Shown piece after piece: positions 55,877 to 64,000 of a DNA stretch of 64,000 nt. Source of the stretch: Prochlorococcus sp. AG-347-G22 (lineage in GTDB: Bacteria; Cyanobacteriota; Cyanobacteriia; PCC-6307; Cyanobiaceae); NCBI GenBank assembly GCA_003281635.1, contig QCBK01000007.1, positions 1 through 64,000 on the forward strand. Direction: 5' to 3'. Each line of letters starts with the position of its first letter. The first letter of the stretch is position 1. Under the pieces are notes generated by a model. That model saw nothing but the letters and a program-made list of their open reading frames with translations, searched no databases and was not told the DNA's origin. A program made the position numbers and the translations under genes.

Positions 55877-57091
55877 TTAATCTTTTGTTTTTGAATTTAA
55901 TTCAGCCCATATTTTATTAGACATACCCCACATATAAATAAAACCCTCCGCTAGAGAATGATTAAAAACATCGTCTTTGCTATAAGTTGCCAAATCTTCC
56001 CTGTAAAGTGAATTATTTTCCGACATTCTCCCTATAACGATTGCGTTCCCTTTATGAAGTCTAATCTTTACTCTTCCATTAACTGAAGTTTGAGTCGACG
56101 AAATAAATGAATCTAAACTATCTTTAAGAGGTCCAAACCAAAAACCTTGATAGACAAGTTGACCCCATTTTTTTTCAACTATTCCTTTAAAGTCGACAAC
56201 GTCTGGATTTAATGTAATGCTTTCTAATTCTTTGTGAGCTTTTATTAAAAGTAGGAGGCCAGGTGTTTCGTAAATCTCTCTACTTTTAATTCCTACTACT
56301 CGATCTTCAATCATATCTATTCTTCCAAAACCATGCTCGCCTGCAAGAAGATTAGCTTTTTTAATAATCTCTAAGGGGGTTAAAGATTCATCATTAATTC
56401 CAACGGGGAAACCATTTTTAAAAATAATTTCTATGTCTTGAGAAGAAACAGGTGAATTATCAATAGATGATGTCATTGCAAAAACATCTTCAGGTACTTC
56501 TTGCATTGGATCCTCTAAGATGCCGGCTTCAATACTCCTACCAAGTAAATTAACGTCTATTGAATAAGGCGATTTTTTTGATACTGGTGCAGGAATACCA
56601 AATTTTTCTCCATACACAATTGCCTCTTCCCTACTCATATTCCATTCCCTAGCAGGAGTAATTATTTTCAAATCAGGACCTAAAGCATTAATTGCTAAAT
56701 CAAATCGAACTTGATCATTCCCTTTACCAGTGCATCCATGAGCTACAGCATCAGCACGAAACTCTCGAGCAATATTTACAAGATTTTCTGCAATTAAAGG
56801 CCTAGCAAGAGCTGTAGATAATGGATATTTATCTAGATATAATGCGTTTGCTCTAATGGCTGGAAAAGCGTATCTCTCAACAAAATTGTTAACTAAATTG
56901 CCAATAATTGATTGAGATGCGCCAGAATTTAAAGCTTTTTGCCTAATAAGTTCTAAATCCTCCCCTTGTCCAAGATCTGCCACAAAAGCAACCACTTCTG
57001 AAATTCCATATTCATTTTTTAAATATGGAATACAAACGCTTGTATCTACGCCACCAGAATAAGCTAGTACAACTTTTTTTACCTGCTGCAT
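55877..57091 (-). CDS. argG: Argininosuccinate synthase
   Basis: ArgG joins citrulline and aspartate with ATP. The 404-residue protein has the PP-loop VVLAYSGGVDTSVCIPYLKN at the start. It also shows GCTGKGNDQVRFDLAI and the C-terminal FNHSLAEGFIYMWGMSNK. Length is normal. Arginine also feeds agmatine and hence the polyamine genes speB and speE in this window. The stop lies three bases from rpsF. A small membrane protein gene lies upstream on the same strand, 36 bases away. Confidence 0.98.
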   Translation of the reverse strand: MQQVKKVVLAYSGGVDTSVCIPYLKNEYGISEVVAFVADLGQGEDLELIRQKALNSGASQSIIGNLVNNFVERYAFPAIRANALYLDKYPLSTALARPLIAENLVNIAREFRADAVAHGCTGKGNDQVRFDLAINALGPDLKIITPAREWNMSREEAIVYGEKFGIPAPVSKKSPYSIDVNLLGRSIEAGILEDPMQEVPEDVFAMTSSIDNSPVSSQDIEIIFKNGFPVGINDESLTPLEIIKKANLLAGEHGFGRIDMIEDRVVGIKSREIYETPGLLLLIKAHKELESITLNPDVVDFKGIVEKKWGQLVYQGFWFGPLKDSLDSFISSTQTSVNGRVKIRLHKGNAIVIGRMSENNSLYREDLATYSKDDVFNHSLAEGFIYMWGMSNKIWAELNSKTKD

Positions 57092-57127
57092 CTAAATTTG
57101 CTCCATAAATTTAAATTTTTGACGTAA

Positions 57128-57322
57128 TTAAGAATTTGAAAACTTATTAGAAAGTAATACCATTGTAACTAAAAGAGCTGGACCAAAGACTAGGAGTAAG
57201 AGAAGAAAGTTATTAATTATTAAAACATTTGGATTCAAATATCCAATAAGTTTTAACAATCCAGACAAAAACAAGGAAATTATCCAGATAAAAAAGTATT
57301 TCAAATTTCCTTTATCAAACAA
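57128..57322 (-). CDS. Small membrane protein, 64 aa
   Basis: I do not recognise the family. The 64-residue frame has two predicted membrane helices: residues of about 9-28 (YFFIWIISLFLSGLLKLIGY) and 36-56 (NNFLLLLLVFGPALLVTMVL). The only available start is TTG; an in-frame stop lies a few codons farther upstream. It lies just upstream of argG and is divergent from the DUF3134 gene across 53 bases. Small two-helix proteins of this sort are common in picocyanobacteria, but the function is unknown. Confidence 0.55.
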   Translation of the reverse strand: MFDKGNLKYFFIWIISLFLSGLLKLIGYLNPNVLIINNFLLLLLVFGPALLVTMVLLSNKFSNS

Positions 57323-57375
57323 AGTTTTTCTTGTGCATCATTATGTATTATCTTATATATAGAACACAACCTTTA

Positions 57376-57657
57376 ATGGACTCAAAAGATTTAAAAATTA
57401 GATTAGACGATATTTCTGAAGTCAACCCAGCTTTAACTTGCTACCACAGAGATGATCCAGCTCCAGTTTTGCCACTAAGAGATGAACCCGATCTTCTTTC
57501 TTGGCTTGAAAATACAGGAAGACTTGTTGCTGAGAAAGACGGGGATTCACAAGAAATTAGTACGATAGAAGAAGAAGAACTTTCAGCGCTTATGGGAGAA
57601 AAGGAAGATTATAAAACTGAAGAAGACCCTGTCTTGGAAGATGATTGGGAAGATTAA
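57376..57657 (+). CDS. DUF3134 protein
   Basis: This 93-residue cyanobacterial protein carries the DUF3134 pattern: NPALTCYHRDDPAPVLPLRD, then EPDLLSWLENTGRL, and an acidic tail (EEEELSALMGEKE, EDDWED). The function is unknown. The ATG at 57376 is preferred over an upstream in-frame ATG because conserved residues begin directly after it. Its last 17 bases overlap the mraY start in another frame, which would couple translation. Confidence 0.8.
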   Translation: MDSKDLKIRLDDISEVNPALTCYHRDDPAPVLPLRDEPDLLSWLENTGRLVAEKDGDSQEISTIEEEELSALMGEKEDYKTEEDPVLEDDWED

Positions 57658-58717
57658 AGAATTTAACTTTAAATCGTTATTAATATTAAATACTTTTGCT
57701 CTATTAGTTACTTCCTTTTTTTTTAATAATCTTATTTTTATAGGAGTATATACACTATTTTTTTTTATTTCTTTCTTCACAACAAAAAATGGTCTAAAAA
57801 TAATCAGAAGATTAAATTTACTTCAAAATATTAGAACTGAAGGTCCTGCAAAGCACTATAAAAAAAGTAATACTCCAACAATGGGTGGGGTTTTTTTAAT
57901 AATCCCTTTTTTAATTTTTCTTTTACTGATAACTATAAATTTAGGTTCTCTAAAATTATTTCTTTTATTGCTTACTATTTTTGGTTTCTTTATTACAGGC
58001 TTTTTAGATGATTATTTAAGTATTAAAAAAAAAGAAAATACAGGATTAAAAACAAAAGAGAAATTTATTTTACAAAGTATCATCTCTATCATTTTTATAT
58101 TGATAGCCTATGAAAAAAATTTTATAAATCCATTAATTACGATATCCGACTCTTGGGGAATAAATATGAATACTTTCATATTACCCATTTCTTTTTTAGT
58201 ACTAGTTGGAATAAGTAATTCAGTAAATTTAACTGATGGACTAGATGGATTAGCAGCTGGATGCAGCGGAATCGTCTTTTATGGATTAGGAACAGAAATA
58301 TTAATGAAACAACAGCAAGAACTTTATGTTTTTAGTATCTTATGTTATTCAATGTCAGGCATATGCTTTGGATTTCTCAAATACAATAGTTTTCCTGCAA
58401 AAATATTTATGGGTGACACAGGATCTTTAAGTATTGGTGCAATTCTGGGTTCTATAGCGATATTAACTAATAGCATTTTTACATTAACTATTTTCTCTGG
58501 AATATTTATTATTGAATCTTTATCAGTAATGATTCAAGTAGCATTTTTTAAAATTACAAAAAAATTCTTTCATAAAGGTAAACGCTTATTTTTAATGTCT
58601 CCACTGCACCACCATTTTGAACTTAAAGGAATTAAGGAAGAAAAAATAGTTGAAGGTTTTTGGAAAATCAACATTTTACTTATAATTTTAGGTATAGTTT
58701 TAAAGATCAATCTTTAA
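57641..58717 (+). CDS. mraY: Phospho-MurNAc-pentapeptide transferase MraY
   Basis: MraY makes lipid I, the first membrane step of peptidoglycan synthesis. The 358-residue protein has about ten membrane helices. Motifs are TPTMGGVF, GFLDDYLSIKKKE with the active-site aspartates, LTDGLDGLAAGC, FMGDTGSLSIG and the histidine-rich MSPLHHHFELKG. Length matches the family. It overlaps the DUF3134 gene by 17 bases. The 81-aa gene starts 10 bases after its stop. Here mraY is not part of a mur cluster. Confidence 0.97.
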   Translation: MIGKIKEFNFKSLLILNTFALLVTSFFFNNLIFIGVYTLFFFISFFTTKNGLKIIRRLNLLQNIRTEGPAKHYKKSNTPTMGGVFLIIPFLIFLLLITINLGSLKLFLLLLTIFGFFITGFLDDYLSIKKKENTGLKTKEKFILQSIISIIFILIAYEKNFINPLITISDSWGINMNTFILPISFLVLVGISNSVNLTDGLDGLAAGCSGIVFYGLGTEILMKQQQELYVFSILCYSMSGICFGFLKYNSFPAKIFMGDTGSLSIGAILGSIAILTNSIFTLTIFSGIFIIESLSVMIQVAFFKITKKFFHKGKRLFLMSPLHHHFELKGIKEEKIVEGFWKINILLIILGIVLKINL

Positions 58718-58727
58718 AAAATTTGTT

Positions 58728-58973
58728 ATGAGTTTTTTTACATGGAAAGATAATGGATTAACAAGTGACTGCTCAAGTCTTGAGGCAATGGCATCAAGAT
58801 TTGAAGAAACTGCTAACTTGATGAAAAAACTATCTAAGAAAGGCTTCAAACTAAAGAAAATTCAAAACAATCAACTCATTCTTCACCCAGATCCTAAAGA
58901 GTTTGATCAGTGGGGCTTTATTAGTGAAGAACTTCCTTTTAAACAGCTCTGTTTAATATCAGATGAAGAATAA
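58728..58973 (+). CDS. Small conserved-looking protein, 81 aa
   Basis: The 81-residue protein has a helical N-terminal half (CSSLEAMASRFEETANLMKK) and ends with a polar stretch (HPDPKEFDQWGFISEELPF). I do not recognise the family. It is soluble and acidic at the end. Its last 67 bases overlap, in antisense, the 3' end of the sucrose-phosphate-synthase-like gene, so the two stop regions share DNA. It begins 10 bases after mraY. Because it is in frame without interruption and follows mraY closely, I consider it likely real. Confidence 0.7.
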   Translation: MSFFTWKDNGLTSDCSSLEAMASRFEETANLMKKLSKKGFKLKKIQNNQLILHPDPKEFDQWGFISEELPFKQLCLISDEE

Positions 58974-60316
58974 CTATTTAACCTTGAAAATTCTTCTGTG
59001 AGTATTGATAAATAATTACGTACATGAGTGTTCCAACTAAAGTGTCTATTAACACCCTCAATTCCATTGCGGCTCCATAATTTCCACTTATTATTATTAG
59101 AAATTCCTTTTTCAAGAATAGCTTTCAACTCATTAATATCAGTAACATCTACTAGAAGTCCATTTTCACATTTTGAGCGAATTTCTTTTGGTCCTCCGTC
59201 ATTTGTTGATATTATTGGCAAACCACATGAGGAGGCCTCGAGAAGAGTTAAACCAAAAGGCTCTGTTAAAGCTGGATTTACAAATACACCCCCTCTACTA
59301 GCAGCCCACCTATATAAAGCTGGAATCTGACTTGGAAGATGCTTTTTTGGATAAGCTACCATTCCATACAAATTATATTTATCAATCGTTTCAAAAATAT
59401 TATGAAATACGTCTTTTTGTTGAGGGTCGAGTTTTGAAGTACTATCTCTACAACCCAAAATCAAAATTAAATTAGTTTTTCTCTTTAATTTTTCAGATCT
59501 TCCGTATGCCTCAATCAAAGAAGGAATATTTTTTCTTCGTACAGCTCTAGAAATAGTCAATAATGGAGGTTTAGTGGAATCCTTTAAAAAAGGTTTCATC
59601 ATAACATCAATTTCTGCTGTTTCTGTTGTCGAATGAATATGGTGAAACTTATTATGGTCAACACCAGGAGGAATTACCCTAGCTTTGTGAGGTGAAAAAG
59701 AAGAATATTGAGAATATTGATAGACTGACTCTTGTTTAGTGCTTGTAACAACAATATCTGCAGACTTTAATGCTTTTTCTTCTGCCTCAATCCTTTTACT
59801 TATAGAGTAGAGCTTTTCTATTTGATTAGTTTTTAAACCAGTATCAAGCAATTTCCTTTTTTTCTCTCTTCCTAAAGAATGACCAGTAAAAATAAGAGGA
59901 ACGTTTAAGGTTTTACTTAGTTTAACTCCTACATATCCAGCATCTGCATAATGGGCATGGATGAAATTAGGCTTTTTGTTTTTTTTATAATAAGAAATTA
60001 GGCTTTCAGTTAAATCATCTAAATAAGGCCAAAGCAATTCCTTTCTTAGATATTTATTAGGTCCAAATTTGAATCTTAAAATTCTAACTCCAGGTTCTAC
60101 AAATTCTTCTTCTTGAGAATATTCATTGTCTACTTTAGGGTCGTTTATTAAACGAGTAACTAAATCCACTTGATCAACTTCCGAAGTATTAGCCAAACTT
60201 TTAATTAACTCTAAAACGTATTGGGTTTGCCCTCCTGTATCTGCATCCCTGCCTAACTCCAGATTTTTAGATCGTATAAGACCATGTAAATGTAAATGTA
60301 AAAATTTCAACCTCAT
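58907..60316 (-). CDS. Sucrose-phosphate-synthase-like glycosyltransferase
   Basis: This 469-residue GT4-type protein shows the SPS features of an N-terminal glucosyltransferase: HLHLHGLIRS, GRDADTGGQTQYVLELIKSL, FIHAHYADAGYVG, and the donor site LTEPFGLTLLEASSCGLPI. Sucrose-6-phosphate synthase uses UDP- or ADP-glucose and fructose 6-phosphate; sucrose is a compatible solute in cyanobacteria. The Synechocystis enzyme has an extra C-terminal phosphatase-like domain, which is missing here. A GGAGG sits nine bases upstream of the ATG. Its 3' end overlaps the 81-aa gene by 67 bases. Confidence 0.88.
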   Translation of the reverse strand: MRLKFLHLHLHGLIRSKNLELGRDADTGGQTQYVLELIKSLANTSEVDQVDLVTRLINDPKVDNEYSQEEEFVEPGVRILRFKFGPNKYLRKELLWPYLDDLTESLISYYKKNKKPNFIHAHYADAGYVGVKLSKTLNVPLIFTGHSLGREKKRKLLDTGLKTNQIEKLYSISKRIEAEEKALKSADIVVTSTKQESVYQYSQYSSFSPHKARVIPPGVDHNKFHHIHSTTETAEIDVMMKPFLKDSTKPPLLTISRAVRRKNIPSLIEAYGRSEKLKRKTNLILILGCRDSTSKLDPQQKDVFHNIFETIDKYNLYGMVAYPKKHLPSQIPALYRWAASRGGVFVNPALTEPFGLTLLEASSCGLPIISTNDGGPKEIRSKCENGLLVDVTDINELKAILEKGISNNNKWKLWSRNGIEGVNRHFSWNTHVRNYLSILTEEFSRLNSYSSSDIKQSCLKGSSSLIKPH

Positions 60317-60325
60317 CTAGCAAAC

Positions 60326-60330
60326 CCTCC
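60326..60330 (-). promoter_or_regulatory. Shine-Dalgarno of the sucrose-phosphate-synthase-like gene
   Basis: On the minus strand GGAGG lies nine bases before the ATG at 60316. The 200-base gap upstream, up to uvrA, also holds a small hairpin at 60452-60465 (CTCC, GGAG stems) but no open frame that I can support. Confidence 0.6.
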
Positions 60331-60516
60331 GATCAACGGCCTTTAATACAAATAAACTGAATTTTCTAAGGAAATATTAAGAAAGCATTATGATTTTAAA
60401 TTCTTTTAATTAAAAAGTTAAAGAAAAGCAGTCATAGATTAGATTTTATGCTCCTCTGAGGGAGAATATTGTTTCGCAGAAAAATTAAAATACAAAGAAA
60501 TACAACAAGGATTTTC

Positions 60517-63420
60517 TTATTTCAGAACCTTTTTAAGATATTTTGCTGTATAACTTGTAGGATTTTTAGCTACATCCTCAGGAATACCTTCTGCAATAAT
60601 TTCCCCGCCTTTATCTCCTCCATCAGGTCCTAAATCTATAATCCAATCTGAACATCTAATAACATCTAAATTATGTTCAATAACAATTACTGAATTACCT
60701 TTATCTACCAAACGTTGTATAACATCCATTAATTTATGCACATCATAAAAACTTAACCCCGTAGTTGGTTCATCAATCAAATATAGAGTTTTTCCAGTAG
60801 CCCTTTTTGATAATTCCGTAGCTAACTTAACTCTTTGAGCTTCACCACCAGATAACGTAGGAGCTGGTTGGCCTAATTTGACATAACCTAAGCCGACATC
60901 AACCAATGTTGATAATCTATCAGAAGCTTGAGGTATAGCAGAGAAAGTGTCTGCAGCTTGTTCAACAGTCATCTCTAAAACATCAGATATATTAAAACCT
61001 TTATATTTGACTTGTAGAGTTTCCCTATTAAAACGAGCTCCTTTACATACTTCACATTGAACATACACATCAGGTAAAAAATTCATTTCAATAACATTGA
61101 CTCCCTGTCCTTTACAAGCTTCGCATCTTCCACCTTTCACGTTAAAGCTAAATTGACCAGCCTGATATCCTCTTGCTTTTGCTTCTACTGTGGAAGTAAA
61201 TATCTGCCTTATAGGGTCAAAAGCACCAGTATATGTAGCAGGATTTGATCTTGGAGTTCTTCCTATTGGAGATTGATCAATTACGATAACTTTATCAATC
61301 GCTTTTATACCCTTTAACTCTTTTACACCTTGAGGAAAAGGGACTTTTAATCCTAGAGAATGACATAAAGCAGGATGAAGTAATTCATTTATCAAGGTGC
61401 TCTTCCCACTTCCACTCACACCAGTTACAGAAACTAATCTTCCCAAAGGAAATTCCACAGAGATATTTTTTAAATTATTTTTTGAACAATTATTCAAAAT
61501 TAAACTTTTTTTTACAGATGATCTGCGTTCTTTTGGAGTAGGAATAGACTTCCTGCCACTGAGATAAGCTCCAGTTAATGACCTTTCTGAATTTAAGACA
61601 TCTTGATATGATCCTTTAGCAATAATTTCCCCACCATAAACACCTGCCCCTGGACCAATATCTACTAAATAATCTGCGGATTTCATAGTATCTTCATCAT
61701 GTTCAACCACAACCAAAGTATTTCCCAAGTCTCTTAAGCTTTTTAATGTTTCTAATAATCTGTCATTGTCTCTCTGATGCAAACCAATACTTGGTTCATC
61801 TAATACATATAAAACGCCTGTAAGACCTGCACCTATTTGTGTAGCCAATCTAATACGCTGAGCCTCACCACCAGACAAAGTCATAGCTGGCCTATCTAAA
61901 GTCAAATAATCTAAACCTACATTAATTAAAAACTTCAAACGTAAACGAATCTCTTTTAAAACCAATTCACCTATCTGCTTTTGTTTTTCTGATAAAGATA
62001 TATTTTCCTTCTTTGTATTACTTAAACCCATGATGCGCTCTACATGATTTAGTGTTTCAGAAACGCTTATAGAAGTTAAGTCAGTAATATTGTATGGACC
62101 AAGTTTAACGGCCAAAGCTTCAGGTCTTAATCTTTTTCCGGAACATGTCTTACAGGGAACTAACTCTAGGTACTTTTCTAATTTTTGTTTAACTGATTCT
62201 CCATTGGCTTCATTCAATTGCCTTTCTAATATTGGTAAAATTCCCTCAAAAGGTCTTTCAAAACCACTAGAAGTTTTAAAACGGCTGTCAGCTTGAATTA
62301 GTATTGGTTTATCTGATCCTAAAAGTAGAACATTTTTTTGCAAATCACTTAAATCTTTCCAAGGAGTTTTTAATTCAAAACCATAGGCTTGTCCGACGGA
62401 ATAAAGTAAAGAGAAGTAATAAGTATTATCTTTTTCACTCCAAGGAGCTATTGCAGCATAAACTGGCAGTGTTTTATCAGGTATAACTCTATCCGCAGTA
62501 AATTTTTTTAAATAACCAATCCCATGACAATCTGGACAAGCCCCATACGGGCTATTAAAAGAAAATAATCTAGGAGAAAGTTCTTCAACAATTGAGCCAT
62601 GTACAGGACATGCATAATTTTCTGAGTAAAGTTTTTCTCTTTCCAAGTTAGAAGGTAAGTTTTCTCCTTTTTTTGGAACAACTTCTACTATTGCTAAGCC
62701 ATCACCTCTTTTAAGACAAGTTTGTAGAGAATCATTTAATCTTTCTTGTATTCCTTCTCTTGCAATTAATCTATCGACTACTACTTCAATATTATGAATT
62801 TGATTTTTATCTAATTCTATACTATCAGCAAGTTCTCTTACCTCTCCATTGATTCTTACCCTAGCGAATCCTTCAGCAGCTAAACCACTTATTAATTTTG
62901 TATGTGTTCCTTTCTTACCTCTCACCACAGGAGCCAACAATTGATACCTTGTTCCTTCTGGTAAAAGAAGAATTTGATCAACCATTTCATCAATTGTTTG
63001 CGGCGCAATTGGAATCCCGCAGTGGTGACAATGCGGTTCACCAGCACGACCAAACAATAATCTTAAATAATCTTGTATCTCTGTTACTGTTCCAACTGTT
63101 GATCGAGGATTATGGCTTGTAGATTTTTGATCAATTGAGATAGCAGGTGATAGACCTTCAATATTATCAACATCTGGTTTATCTACTTGACCCAAAAATT
63201 GCCTTGCGTATGCCGACAGACTCTCAACATATCTTCTTTGACCTTCTGCAAAAATAGTATCAAAAGCCAGAGAACTTTTACCACTTCCACTCACACCTGT
63301 AAAAACTATAAACTTATTTCTGGGTAGAGAAAGATCAATATTTTTTAAATTATGCTGACGAGCTCCCCTAATATTAATTGAGTTATCTTCTTCAAAACTA
63401 CTATCAAATGTATTAACCAT
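60517..63420 (-). CDS. uvrA: UvrABC system protein A
   Basis: UvrA recognises bulky or UV-induced lesions and loads UvrB. The 967-residue protein has two ABC modules. The first Walker A is GVSGSGKSS at 42-50, followed by RRYVESLSAYARQFL. Zinc modules are CPVH/CPDC around LSPRLFSFNSPYG and CEACKGQ/CEVCKGA. The second ABC signature LSGGEAQRVKLATEL and the Q-loop complete the set. The C-x2-H in the first zinc site also occurs in other cyanobacteria. UV repair matters to a surface-water phototroph. recN follows upstream on the same strand after 53 bases. Confidence 0.98.
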   Translation of the reverse strand: MVNTFDSSFEEDNSINIRGARQHNLKNIDLSLPRNKFIVFTGVSGSGKSSLAFDTIFAEGQRRYVESLSAYARQFLGQVDKPDVDNIEGLSPAISIDQKSTSHNPRSTVGTVTEIQDYLRLLFGRAGEPHCHHCGIPIAPQTIDEMVDQILLLPEGTRYQLLAPVVRGKKGTHTKLISGLAAEGFARVRINGEVRELADSIELDKNQIHNIEVVVDRLIAREGIQERLNDSLQTCLKRGDGLAIVEVVPKKGENLPSNLEREKLYSENYACPVHGSIVEELSPRLFSFNSPYGACPDCHGIGYLKKFTADRVIPDKTLPVYAAIAPWSEKDNTYYFSLLYSVGQAYGFELKTPWKDLSDLQKNVLLLGSDKPILIQADSRFKTSSGFERPFEGILPILERQLNEANGESVKQKLEKYLELVPCKTCSGKRLRPEALAVKLGPYNITDLTSISVSETLNHVERIMGLSNTKKENISLSEKQKQIGELVLKEIRLRLKFLINVGLDYLTLDRPAMTLSGGEAQRIRLATQIGAGLTGVLYVLDEPSIGLHQRDNDRLLETLKSLRDLGNTLVVVEHDEDTMKSADYLVDIGPGAGVYGGEIIAKGSYQDVLNSERSLTGAYLSGRKSIPTPKERRSSVKKSLILNNCSKNNLKNISVEFPLGRLVSVTGVSGSGKSTLINELLHPALCHSLGLKVPFPQGVKELKGIKAIDKVIVIDQSPIGRTPRSNPATYTGAFDPIRQIFTSTVEAKARGYQAGQFSFNVKGGRCEACKGQGVNVIEMNFLPDVYVQCEVCKGARFNRETLQVKYKGFNISDVLEMTVEQAADTFSAIPQASDRLSTLVDVGLGYVKLGQPAPTLSGGEAQRVKLATELSKRATGKTLYLIDEPTTGLSFYDVHKLMDVIQRLVDKGNSVIVIEHNLDVIRCSDWIIDLGPDGGDKGGEIIAEGIPEDVAKNPTSYTAKYLKKVLK

Positions 63421-63473
63421 GTTTAAATCTAATTATGATTTAAAAAGATTATTATAATAGAATTTTTTTTATT

Positions 63474-64000
63474 TTAAGCAGCTTGGCGGTCAAGAAGTCT
63501 AGAAGCATATTCGTTTACTTCGCAAGAACCTCCACCTATCAGTTCAATTAATTCATTTTTTCTTTGATTTTTTGTAGTTAGTTTTGCAATTGAGGTATAA
63601 GTTATTCCATTAATTACGTTTTTGTTAACTTTAAAATGAGCCAACCCATTTGCAGCTAAGAAAGGCTGATGTGTAATACATAAAACTTGTTGATTTTTAG
63701 AAATTTCTTTTATCAACTCAACCAAAGAAAATAGAGATTTTCCACTTAAACCACTATCAATTTCGTCTAAAAAAAAAGTATTTGGTTTTTTAGAAATACT
63801 AGATTTAATAGCCAACAGGAATCTTGACATTTCTCCGCCAGAAATAACATTTGATAGTGGAGCAAGCTTCTGATCAGGATTAGCTGAAAACAAAAAATTT
63901 ATATTGTCAGTTCCATCGCGAGAAGGATTACATTCAGAAAATTGAACTGAAAAATTTGCATTTTCTAAGCCTAGATTGCTTAAAATCGACATTACTGAAT
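63474..64000 (-). CDS. recN: DNA repair protein RecN (C-terminal part)
   Basis: RecN is an SMC-like ATPase that acts on double-strand breaks. Only the C-terminal 175 residues or so lie in the window; the frame remains open at base 64000. Visible features are the ABC signature VISGGEMSRFLLAIK, Walker B FFLDEIDSGLSGK and the H-loop VLCITHQPFLAA. The following KVNKNVINGITYTSIAKLT ends in a conserved C-terminal EYASRLLDRQAA. The N-terminal Walker A and coiled coil are outside the window. It lies upstream of uvrA, making a repair-gene pair. Confidence 0.95.
   Translation of the reverse strand, partial: SVMSILSNLGLENANFSVQFSECNPSRDGTDNINFLFSANPDQKLAPLSNVISGGEMSRFLLAIKSSISKKPNTFFLDEIDSGLSGKSLFSLVELIKEISKNQQVLCITHQPFLAANGLAHFKVNKNVINGITYTSIAKLTTKNQRKNELIELIGGGSCEVNEYASRLLDRQAA

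Noticed and set aside
62640..62720. Loss of a zinc cysteine in UvrA (C-x2-H in the first zinc site)
   Set aside because: I recall the same CPVH-type substitution in other cyanobacterial UvrA proteins, so it is not unusual.

Overview
The window is a 64 kb stretch of a compact, strongly AT-rich bacterial chromosome. The gene content points to a marine picocyanobacterium, most likely a high-light-adapted Prochlorococcus. Supporting signs are the sulfolipid pair sqdB/sqdX, an acyl-lipid desaturase, a chorismate-lyase-like protein, a phytol-kinase-like protein, a DUF3134 protein, a sucrose-phosphate-synthase-like enzyme, very short intergenic spaces and few Shine-Dalgarno sites. No 16S gene is present, so the assignment rests on gene content and composition. 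About 60 protein genes and one tRNA are packed on both strands. No gene-free stretch exceeds about 210 bases. I see no insertion sequence, prophage, CRISPR array or integrase; this reads as conserved core chromosome rather than an island.

Layout. 1-10 kb: the end of clpX, dnaX, a membrane GT2 glycosyltransferase with a SpoIID-like protein on the minus strand, rpmI-rplT, a TPR protein, thiG, then sqdB-sqdX. 10-16 kb (minus): a small orphan gene, gcvP, gcvH, an 'aluminium resistance' PLP enzyme and an HTH-like protein. 16-24 kb: desC, rplI, dnaB, mnmG, a chorismate-lyase-like gene, two minus-strand genes (one SprT-like), then a phage-type ATP-dependent DNA ligase. 24-28.4 kb (minus): tRNA-Val, a HesB/IscA-like protein, valS and a TVP38-family membrane protein. 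28.5-39 kb (plus): mazG, speE, speB, gcvT, aspS, pyrG, queE, queC, pabB, pabC. 39-50 kb: cobA, an MFS transporter, ppk, a group-2-type sigma factor, a phytol-kinase-like protein, DAHP synthase, acnB and a ClC transporter. 50-64 kb: purU, a ThiO-like oxidoreductase, dnaK, aroE, rpsF, argG, small genes, mraY, the sucrose-phosphate-synthase-like gene, uvrA and the C-terminal part of recN.

Functional themes. Glycine and one-carbon metabolism are well represented (gcvP, gcvH, gcvT, purU, thiG and a possible glycine oxidase). So are chorismate supply and use (DAHP synthase, aroE, pabB, pabC, chorismate lyase), thylakoid lipid synthesis (sqdB, sqdX, desC, a candidate glucolipid synthase), polyamines (speE, speB), preQ0 synthesis (queE, queC), and DNA replication and repair (dnaX, dnaB, ligase, uvrA, recN).

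I did not find a new multi-gene system. The observations most worth a second look are: (i) an E. coli-like frameshift signal inside dnaX that would give a gamma-sized product; (ii) all ten convergent gene pairs overlapping or lying within 15 bases; (iii) a T4-like ATP-dependent ligase; (iv) tRNA-Val placed just upstream of valS, with an odd T-stem; and (v) coding-like sequence upstream of the apparent start of the chorismate lyase.
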